This document shows positions 55,588 through 64,000 of a stretch of DNA of 64,000 bases, in pieces. Numbering within the stretch: the first letter of the stretch is position 1; every line of letters starts with the position of its first letter. The position numbers and the translations under genes were made by a program. Below the pieces are notes generated by a model. That model ran no database searches and was not told the DNA's origin. It saw nothing but the letters and a program-made list of their open reading frames with translations. Source of the DNA: Pseudomonadota bacterium (lineage in GTDB: Bacteria > Pseudomonadota > Gammaproteobacteria > Burkholderiales > Rhodocyclaceae); the NCBI GenBank assembly GCA_018261905.1, contig JAGTRU010000001.1, positions 310,001-374,000 of the forward strand. Direction: 5' to 3'.

Positions 55588-58341
55588 ATGAAACGCATGC
55601 TTTTCAATGCGACACAGGCTGAAGAACTCCGTGTCGCCATTGTTGATGGTCAGAAACTGATTGACCTAGACATTGAATCAGCCGCCAAGGAACAACGTAA
55701 AAGCAACATTTACAAGGGCGTCATCACCCGCATCGAACCCAGCCTCGAAGCCTGCTTCGTCGACTACGGCGCTGATCGGCACGGCTTTCTGCCGTTCAAG
55801 GAAGTCTCCCGCTCCTACTTCCAGCCGGGCGTCGAAGTTGGTCGCGCCAAGATCAATGAGGCCCTGAAAGAAGGCCAGGAACTGATCGTTCAGGTCGACA
55901 AGGACGAACGCGGCAACAAGGGCGCCGCCCTCACCACCTACGTTTCGCTGGCCGGCCGCTATCTCGTCCTGATGCCGAACAATCCGCGCGGCGGCGGCGT
56001 CTCCCGCCGTGTCGACGGCGACGAACGGACCGAGTTGCGCGACACCATGGATCAACTGGAAGTCCCCCAGGGCATGAGTCTGATCGCCCGCACCGCAGCA
56101 ATCGGCCGTCAGGCGGAAGAACTGCAGTGGGACTTGAACTACCTGCTGCAACTATGGACCGCCATCGAAGGCGCCGCCAAACAGCAAAGCGGCGCCTACC
56201 TGATTTACCTGGAAGGCAGTCTGGTCATTCGCGCCATCCGCGACTATTTCCATTCGGAAATCGGCGAAATTCTCATCGACACCGACGAAGTGTACGATCA
56301 GGCCCGCGCCTTCATGGGCACGGTAATGCCGGGCAACGTCAATCGCGTCAAGCGCTATCGCGATGACGTGCCTTTGTTCTCGCGCTTCCAGATCGAGCAC
56401 CAGATCGAGACGGCCTTTGTCCGCCAGGTCAATCTGCCGTCCGGCGGCGCCATCGTCATTGACCATACCGAAGCCCTGGTCGCCGTCGATGTGAACTCCG
56501 GTCGCGCCACCAAGGGGGCCGATATCGAAGAAACCGCCTTCAAGACCAATCTGGAAGCCGCCGAAGAACTGGCCCGCCAGTTGCGCCTGCGTGACCTGGG
56601 TGGCCTGATCGTCATCGACTTCATCGACATGGAAAACCAGAAGAATCAGCGCGAAGTCGAAAATCGCCTGCGCGATGCCCTGCGTTTCGACCGTGCCCGC
56701 GTTCAGATGGGCAAGATCAGCCGCTTCGGCCTGATGGAACTGTCGCGTCAACGCCTGCGTCCGGCTCTCGCCGAAACCAGCTACATTTCCTGCCCGCGCT
56801 GTACCGGCACCGGCCACATTCGCTCCACCGAATCGGCGGCGCTGCACATCCTGCGCATCCTTGAAGAGGAAGCGATGAAGGAAAACACGGGTGCCGTGCA
56901 TGTCCAGGTACCGGTCGATGTCGCTACCTTCCTGCTCAATGAGAAACGCCCGGAAGTCCAGGCCATCGAGTTGCGCCACAAGGTCACCATCTTGTTGATC
57001 CCCAACATCCACATGGAAACGCCGGCCCATACCATCACGCGCCTGCGCCATGACGACCTGAACAGCGAAGAAACGCGCGAGCCCTCCTACAAGATGGTCG
57101 ACGCGCCGCTCGAAGAAGCCGCCAAAACCGGCAACGGCAAGGACGAAGCCGCCAAGCCGCGCCAGGAAGCCCTGATCAAGGGCATTTCGCCAGAGCAGCC
57201 GGCACCGATCATGCCGGAAAAAACGGTCGAAGCCGTCGTAGAAGCCGCTCCCGCCAAAACCGGCATTTTTGCCAAGATCTTCTCCTTGTTCCGCAGCGAA
57301 CCCAAGGTCGTCGAACCGACTCCGGCTCCCGCCCCGGCTCCCAAAAAAGGCCGTAATGACGGCCGTCGGGAACGTAGCGAAACCCGCGACGGACGCCGTA
57401 ACGGTCGCAATGGCAAAGGTCGCGACGAGGAACGTAGCGAACGGGGCAATCGCACCGAACGAGGCGAACGCCATGTCGACAAAGCTCCTCGCGAAGAAGC
57501 CGCCGTTGCCAACAACGAGCGCCCGGAACGCCAGGAGCGCCGGCCGCGCGGCGAACGCAAGGAACGTCGCGATCGCCAGCAACCGGAGATCATTGAAAAC
57601 AAGCTGCCCCTGGAAGCGACAGCCGTTGACGCCGTCAATATCCCGGCCACAGGCAGCGAAACACCGGAGGTCGGCAGCAGCGACGAGCAAGGCGCCCGCC
57701 GTCGTGGCCGTCGTGGCGGCCGTGGCCGTGGCGAACGCCGCAACGAAGCCGAGACCAACGCCCCGGCCAACGACTCGACGCCCAGCGAAGGACAGGAAAG
57801 CACCCCGGTCAGCAACGACGCGCTTGCCGAGCAAGACCTCCAGCCAGCTATAGCGGTCATCGTTCCGGCTACCGAGTCGGTCCTGGGGAGCGAACAACCG
57901 ACACCGGCCCTGGCGGCAGTTGAGGCGGCCCCCGTCGTCGATGCCGCGCCAGTTGTTATTGCCGCTACCATTGAGCCGGTTGCTATCGCCGCTGTTGCCG
58001 AACCGGTTTCCGTTGCCGCTACGGTCGAGGTCGAAGCAATCGCCGCGGTAAACAAGCCGGCAGCTCAAGTCGTTGCCGCCGCACCGGTTGAGGTTGAGTC
58101 GGCGAAGCCGGTCATCAGCACCCCGGAGGCTGCAGCAGAGGCAAACCCGGCCCCGCTCAGCGCACCGGTCGATCTCGAAAAAACGCTGGCCGAAAGTGGC
58201 TTGGTTCTGGTCCAAACGACGGCCGCCGTCGTCATTGCCCAGCCAGAAGCGCCGGTCAAACTGGGGCGTCCGCGCAAGCCAAAACAACTTGCCGAGCAAG
58301 CAGAAGAAGCGCCGCTGCAAATGGTGGAAACGCAAAAATAA
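55588..58341 (+). CDS. rne: Ribonuclease E
   Basis: 917 aa endoribonuclease and degradosome scaffold. MKRMLFNATQAEELRVAIVD start, S1 domain about residues 36-120 (YKGVITRIEPSLEACFVDYG), catalytic DVNSGR (Asp) and GGLIVIDFIDM (Asp), and the zinc-link CPRCTGTGH that joins subunits. From about 515 the protein is low complexity: an Arg-rich RNA-binding region (RRERSETRDGRRNGRNGKG) and a long Ala/Val/Pro/Glu tail, ending KLGRPRKPKQLAEQ. ATG 55588. Length is typical of the long form. Confidence 0.97.
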   Translation: MKRMLFNATQAEELRVAIVDGQKLIDLDIESAAKEQRKSNIYKGVITRIEPSLEACFVDYGADRHGFLPFKEVSRSYFQPGVEVGRAKINEALKEGQELIVQVDKDERGNKGAALTTYVSLAGRYLVLMPNNPRGGGVSRRVDGDERTELRDTMDQLEVPQGMSLIARTAAIGRQAEELQWDLNYLLQLWTAIEGAAKQQSGAYLIYLEGSLVIRAIRDYFHSEIGEILIDTDEVYDQARAFMGTVMPGNVNRVKRYRDDVPLFSRFQIEHQIETAFVRQVNLPSGGAIVIDHTEALVAVDVNSGRATKGADIEETAFKTNLEAAEELARQLRLRDLGGLIVIDFIDMENQKNQREVENRLRDALRFDRARVQMGKISRFGLMELSRQRLRPALAETSYISCPRCTGTGHIRSTESAALHILRILEEEAMKENTGAVHVQVPVDVATFLLNEKRPEVQAIELRHKVTILLIPNIHMETPAHTITRLRHDDLNSEETREPSYKMVDAPLEEAAKTGNGKDEAAKPRQEALIKGISPEQPAPIMPEKTVEAVVEAAPAKTGIFAKIFSLFRSEPKVVEPTPAPAPAPKKGRNDGRRERSETRDGRRNGRNGKGRDEERSERGNRTERGERHVDKAPREEAAVANNERPERQERRPRGERKERRDRQQPEIIENKLPLEATAVDAVNIPATGSETPEVGSSDEQGARRRGRRGGRGRGERRNEAETNAPANDSTPSEGQESTPVSNDALAEQDLQPAIAVIVPATESVLGSEQPTPALAAVEAAPVVDAAPVVIAATIEPVAIAAVAEPVSVAATVEVEAIAAVNKPAAQVVAAAPVEVESAKPVISTPEAAAEANPAPLSAPVDLEKTLAESGLVLVQTTAAVVIAQPEAPVKLGRPRKPKQLAEQAEEAPLQMVETQK

Positions 58342-58361
58342 GCGCTTCACCAATCAGCAAA

Positions 58362-58388
58362 ATGGGCACCCGCGGGTGCCCATTTTTC
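58362..58388. terminator. Terminator between rne and the phosphatase gene
   Basis: Stem ATGGGCACCC/GGGTGCCCAT followed by TTTT on the + strand, and by a T-run (ATTTTGC) on the minus strand as well. It lies between the two convergent stops and probably serves both. Confidence 0.85.
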
Positions 58389-58413
58389 ATTTGTACCTGA
58401 AAGAAACGCGAGA

Positions 58414-58896
58414 TCAGGTTCGTCCAAGCCGCAACTTGACCTCCTCAACCAGACCGCGCGACGCATCCTCGACCATATCCAGCACCAGATCAAAACCATG
58501 GCCCAGCCCGTAATAGGGGTCCGGCACCTCGTTATCGTCAAAATTCTTGGCGTAATCCATGAAAAGCTTGATCCTGTCCTGCTGCTCGGGCGTCGCCAAA
58601 CGCTGTAGATTATCGAGATTGCCCTTGTCCATGGCCAGAATCAGGTCGAAATAATCGAGATCTTGGCGCGCCACCTTGCGGGCCCGTAGCTGCGAAAGAT
58701 TGTAGCCGCGCATCGCTGCGGCCCGCTGGGTACGGGAGTCGGGCGCCTCTCCGACGTGATAGCCATGCGTTCCTGCAGAATCTACTTCGACAATATCCCC
58801 CAAATTATTGATTTTAATAAATTGTCTCAATACGCCTTCGGCCGTTGGGGAACGGCAGATGTTGCCCATGCAAACAAGCAAAATCCGATATGACAT
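58414..58896 (-). CDS. Low-molecular-weight protein-tyrosine phosphatase
   Basis: 160 aa. P-loop CMGNICRS (C-x5-R-S) at residues 9-16, general acid Asp in VPDPYYGLGHGFDLV, and SAGTHGYHVGEAPDSR. ATG 58896, 5 bp after uvrB. Substrates unknown; relatives act on tyrosine kinases of capsule systems or on arsenate. No such partner is nearby. Confidence 0.95.
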   Translation of the reverse strand: MSYRILLVCMGNICRSPTAEGVLRQFIKINNLGDIVEVDSAGTHGYHVGEAPDSRTQRAAAMRGYNLSQLRARKVARQDLDYFDLILAMDKGNLDNLQRLATPEQQDRIKLFMDYAKNFDDNEVPDPYYGLGHGFDLVLDMVEDASRGLVEEVKLRLGRT

Positions 58897-58901
58897 TCTT
58901 A

Positions 58902-60965
<2,064 letters not shown>

Positions 60966-61040
60966 GCTAAAATTCTTCGCTTGTTGTCGCCCGGCAAAAT
61001 TGCTGAGCGAACATTCTGCCTATTATTCCATGGAGTCTTT

Positions 61041-62249
61041 ATGTCCTCTTCGATCTTTGCTGCGGTGGAAATGGCCCCGCGTGACCCGATCCTCGGCCTG
61101 AACGAATCTTTCAACGCCGACACCCGTAGCACCAAGGTCAATCTCGGCGTTGGCGTCTATTTCGACGACAACGGCAAGATCCCGCTGCTCGCCGCCGTCA
61201 AGACCGCCGAAGATGCCCGCGTCAAAGCCACCCTGCCGCGCGGCTATCAACCGATCGAAGGCTCGCCCGCCTATAACCAGGCCGTGCAGAACCTGCTGCT
61301 CGGCAAGGACTCCGCCCTCATTGCCAATGGCCAGGTAATCACCGCCCAGGCCCTCGGCGGCACCGGCGCCCTGAAGATCGGCGCCGACTACCTGAAGCGC
61401 CTGAATCCGGAAGCCAAGGTATACATCAGCGACCCGTCCTGGGAAAACCATCGCGCCCTGTTCGAATCGGCCGGTTTCGTCGTTGAAAACTACCCCTACT
61501 ACGACGCCGCCACCCGCGGTGTCAACTTTGCCGGCATGAAGACCTGCCTGAGCACCCTGGCCGCCGGCTCCATCATCATTCTGCATGCCTGTTGCCACAA
61601 CCCGACCGGCGCCGACCTGTCGGATGCCCAGTGGCAGGAAGTGGTCGACCTCTGCCGCGAGCGCGGCCTGGTGCCCTTCCTCGACATGGCCTATCAGGGC
61701 TTTGCCGAAGGCATTGACGCCGATGCCGTCGCCGTTCGTGCCTTCTCGGCTTCCGGCCTGCAATTCTTCGTCTCCAGCTCCTTCTCGAAGAGCTTCTCGC
61801 TCTACGGCGAACGGGTCGGTGCCCTGTCCATCATTACTGCCAGCAAGGAAGAAGCCGGCCGTGTGTTGTCGCAGGTCAAGCGCGTCATCCGCACCAACTA
61901 CTCCAACCCGCCGATCCATGGCGGCGCCCTGGTCGCCGCCGTGCTTTCCTCGCCGGAACTGCGCCAGATGTGGGAAACCGAACTCTCCGGCATGCGTGAC
62001 CGGATCCGCGCCATGCGTACCGGCCTGGTCGATGCGATCAAGGCCCAGGGTGTCGCCCAGGACTTTTCCTTCGTCGTGCAGCAGCGCGGCATGTTCTCCT
62101 ACACTGGCCTGACCGCCGCCCAGGTCGAGCGCATGAAGGACGAATTCGGCATCTACGCTGTATCGACCGGCCGCATCTGCCTGGCCGCGCTGAATACCAA
62201 GAATGTCGATTACGTCGCCAAGGCTATCGCCGCCGTCACCAAGGCTTAA
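61041..62249 (+). CDS. tyrB: Aromatic/aspartate amino acid aminotransferase
   Basis: 402 aa class I PLP aminotransferase. ATG 61041 behind TGGAG. PDPILGLNESFNAD-like start APRDPILGLNESFNADTR, GVGVYFDDNGKIPLL, HACCHNPTGADL, DMAYQGFAEG, PLP Lys in SSSFSKSFSLYGERVG, and the substrate-binding Arg in STGRICLAAL. This is the TyrB/AspC group; aromatic versus aspartate preference cannot be fixed from sequence. Ends at a perfect terminator. Confidence 0.93.
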   Translation: MSSSIFAAVEMAPRDPILGLNESFNADTRSTKVNLGVGVYFDDNGKIPLLAAVKTAEDARVKATLPRGYQPIEGSPAYNQAVQNLLLGKDSALIANGQVITAQALGGTGALKIGADYLKRLNPEAKVYISDPSWENHRALFESAGFVVENYPYYDAATRGVNFAGMKTCLSTLAAGSIIILHACCHNPTGADLSDAQWQEVVDLCRERGLVPFLDMAYQGFAEGIDADAVAVRAFSASGLQFFVSSSFSKSFSLYGERVGALSIITASKEEAGRVLSQVKRVIRTNYSNPPIHGGALVAAVLSSPELRQMWETELSGMRDRIRAMRTGLVDAIKAQGVAQDFSFVVQQRGMFSYTGLTAAQVERMKDEFGIYAVSTGRICLAALNTKNVDYVAKAIAAVTKA

Positions 62250-62271
62250 GCCATCTAGAGATCGCGTCAAG

Positions 62272-62299
62272 GGGCAGGACTTCGGTCCTGCCCTTTTTT
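62272..62299 (+). terminator. Intrinsic terminator of the aminotransferase gene
   Basis: 9-bp perfect stem GGGCAGGAC/GTCCTGCCC with a TTCG tetraloop, followed by TTTTTT. The stop codon of the convergent AsmA-like gene begins inside its T-run. Confidence 0.95.
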
Positions 62300-63986
62300 A
62301 TTTGCCGCTGACCGCGCTCAGATTGGGCAAGGTGCCGCTCACCCGAACCGGCGTCCGTACCGTCGATACCGAAGTCTGCATCATTACCAGCAAATTGGCC
62401 TCGAGCGGCCGCTCCCGAGCGCCGACAAACTGACCACTGGCACTCACCATACCCGCCGACATCTGAATATCGCGGCCGACGACTTGTCGGGAATCAATCA
62501 TTAGCGAACTGCGCAGGCGGTCAAACTTCGTCGAGCCCGAACTGACGACGTAACCGGCACCGCGCCGTACCACCTCGCCAAGGTCAACGCCATGCAGGAT
62601 GCCGCGCGCAACATCGGCCTCGAGATGCGCTTCGACATTGCTCCACAGATTTTCCCAGTCCTTGCCCCTGGCCCGCAGTCGCAAACTACCGCTCAACTCG
62701 CCTTCAAGTTTGAGCAAGGGCACGAAGGCAGCCGTCACTTTCCGGCAATCGAGGCGTTGTAGCGTGGCATCGCCGGCCATGACCAACCCCTCCTTGCTCC
62801 AGTCCAGCAACCAGCTTCCCTTCAGAATGCCGTTAAGGAAGGTGGTATCGAAACTCTGCACCAGCAATTTTCCTTTTTGCAGCAAAGCCTTGGCTTGCAG
62901 GGAATCGAAACCAAGGACAGGGCCCAGCGGCTTCCAGCCAAAGCCCTCGACATCGAGCTGAATTCCCCCACTGGCTGGCATTGCCCGCAGGCGGATACCG
63001 TGATCAAAACTTTGAAAGGCCGCTTTTTCAACCCCCCCTTCGCTAGTAAAAACAATCTCGCCGGCCAGATCGCGCAGAGCCAGATCGCGCACCGTCACTG
63101 TCAGCCTCTCAAAACGCAATTGATGGATTGCCAGAAGCCCCCCCATAGCTGACGGCGGCACCTGAAAAAGGCTGGATGCGGCGAGAAAATCAGCTGACAG
63201 CGTGGCGCCAACCACATCGACTTCCGACAGCACATGCCGCCCAGAGGTCAGCAGGGCGAGCGGCGAGGCCACGCGCACCTGCTCAATCACCGCCCCACCG
63301 TCGTCGCCAATTTCGAGATCGGAGAGCAGGAGCTGAGGGCCTGGCCAGAAGACAACCCCAACCCCTCCGACACGAACCGGACTTTGCAACAAGCGAGTGG
63401 CGGCAGCCTCGATTCCCGGCTTCAAATTGGCGTAGGGATAAACCGCGACCAGCACCAGCAAGAACAACATCAGCCCGAGCGGCACGCCAAACAACCAGCG
63501 CATGGAGGGAAATCGCCGAGCCTGGCCGGGCGCTTCTTTTGCTTCGCGCAAACCTTCATTTTTCCTCAACGGAGCGGCTGGCGGTTGGCTGGGAAAGCCC
63601 GAAGCGGGGAGGATCGGTTTACCGAAAGAGGAAAACTGGCTGAGCATGCTCGCCGATTCTTGCTGGACGGGCGCCCCAGAAGGCGGCAGGCCGAAGGTCG
63701 AAAACTGCGAAATCGCCGACTCGGCCTCCGTTATGGTCGCCCCCCGCTTCGCCTCCCGGCCAAGGACGGCCGCCTGGCGTAGCGCAATAAAGCCCCCCTC
63801 CTCCAACTCGCGCAATGCCCCTTCGACCAGGCGCGCATTGCCAATTTTGGCCGACAACTCGGCCACGCTCAGCTTGCCATCGACTTGCAGAAGCACCATG
63901 CGCAAATTGCGCTGCACCACCCGGGTACTCTGTCGCACCGCCTCATCCCCAACCGGGGTCTTCACAAATACCAGTTTTGAATCCAT
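62298..63986 (-). CDS. AsmA-like membrane protein with an N-terminal cytoplasmic domain
   Basis: 562 aa, ATG 63986, no strong ribosome site seen. Residues 1-75 form a helix-rich, winged-helix-like segment (RNLRMVLLQVDGKLSVAEL; LVEGALRELEEGGFIAL). A Ser/Pro/Phe-rich linker (SQFSTFGLPPSGAP; SQFSSFGKPILPAS) follows, then one span near 168-188 (WLFGVPLGLMLFLLVLVAVY), and a periplasmic AsmA-type beta region, with YANLKPGIEAAATRLLQSPV after the span and a C-terminal LEANLLVMMQTS. AsmA-like proteins act in outer-membrane lipid homeostasis; the cytoplasmic domain is unusual. Confidence 0.75.
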   Translation of the reverse strand: MDSKLVFVKTPVGDEAVRQSTRVVQRNLRMVLLQVDGKLSVAELSAKIGNARLVEGALRELEEGGFIALRQAAVLGREAKRGATITEAESAISQFSTFGLPPSGAPVQQESASMLSQFSSFGKPILPASGFPSQPPAAPLRKNEGLREAKEAPGQARRFPSMRWLFGVPLGLMLFLLVLVAVYPYANLKPGIEAAATRLLQSPVRVGGVGVVFWPGPQLLLSDLEIGDDGGAVIEQVRVASPLALLTSGRHVLSEVDVVGATLSADFLAASSLFQVPPSAMGGLLAIHQLRFERLTVTVRDLALRDLAGEIVFTSEGGVEKAAFQSFDHGIRLRAMPASGGIQLDVEGFGWKPLGPVLGFDSLQAKALLQKGKLLVQSFDTTFLNGILKGSWLLDWSKEGLVMAGDATLQRLDCRKVTAAFVPLLKLEGELSGSLRLRARGKDWENLWSNVEAHLEADVARGILHGVDLGEVVRRGAGYVVSSGSTKFDRLRSSLMIDSRQVVGRDIQMSAGMVSASGQFVGARERPLEANLLVMMQTSVSTVRTPVRVSGTLPNLSAVSGK

Positions 63987-64000
63987 GGGCTAATATTCTT

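Noticed and set aside
56152..58353. A 733-codon open frame on the minus strand over rne
   Set aside because: Antisense to the RNase E catalytic and tail regions; no ribosome site or recognisable domain.

Overview
This 64 kb window looks like an ordinary chromosomal segment of a GC-rich betaproteobacterium, most likely in the Rhodocyclales (Dechloromonas/Azonexus-like). That placement is an inference from gene order and protein resemblance, not from a database search. Clues are the EarP/EF-P pair with Arg32, a coxBA-ctaG-coxC-SURF1-ctaB-ctaA block, uvrC-pgsA next to a Gly-Cys-Gly-Leu tRNA cluster, divergent nadB/rpoE, and the rpmF-plsX-fabHDG-acpP-fabF run. I see no prophage, insertion sequence, CRISPR array or rRNA.

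Layout. 1-4.8 kb (+): the end of an FCD-type GntR regulator, a polar-amino-acid-type ABC importer (binding protein, two permeases, ATPase), allantoicase and ureidoglycolate lyase, which together form a ureide (purine) catabolic group. 4.8-8.4 kb (-): a PAS-containing chemoreceptor and an adenine/adenosine deaminase. 8.9-13.6 kb: a MoaD-like/rhodanese/E1-like triple fusion, a DUF3460-like protein, an Ala/Thr-rich protein with a FliD-like segment, pterin-carbinolamine dehydratase, an HD phosphohydrolase and a Yip1-like membrane protein. 13.8-22.4 kb: SCO1 divergent from a complete aa3-type cytochrome oxidase operon with assembly and heme A genes, containing one small gene on the opposite strand.

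22.4-26.8 kb is the least familiar part. It holds a collagen-like lipoprotein, a decayed acyl-carrier-protein remnant, and a minus-strand cluster of a J-domain protein with four unrecognised proteins. This is the best candidate for an undescribed system. 26.8-30.8 kb (-): ihfB, four tRNAs, pgsA, uvrC and a type-5 uracil-DNA glycosylase. 30.8-32.5 kb (+): earP and efp.

32.5-42.7 kb (-): a dense housekeeping run (nagZ, acpS, pdxJ, recO, era, rnc, a DUF4845 gene, lepB, lepA, glutaredoxin, degP/mucD, rseC, rpoE). It stands out because rpoE is followed directly by rseC, with no rseA or rseB. nadB (+) is divergent from rpoE. 44.4-50.9 kb (-): a YgfX-like gene and the fatty-acid/phospholipid cluster fabF, acpP, fabG, fabD, fabH, plsX, rpmF, yceD. 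51-52.3 kb (+): a YceF-type Maf pyrophosphatase and an RsmI-like methyltransferase. 52.3-55.3 kb (-): sppA-like peptidase, a Rieske protein, a HAD phosphatase and rluC. Then come rne (+, long leader), a low-molecular-weight phosphatase (-), uvrB (-), an aromatic/aspartate aminotransferase (+) and an AsmA-like protein (-) at the right edge.

Most genes are packed with 4-bp overlaps or gaps of a few bases. Start codons were chosen from ribosome binding sites and family N-termini, and TTG or GTG starts are noted. All family names come from reading the translations; no alignments were run.
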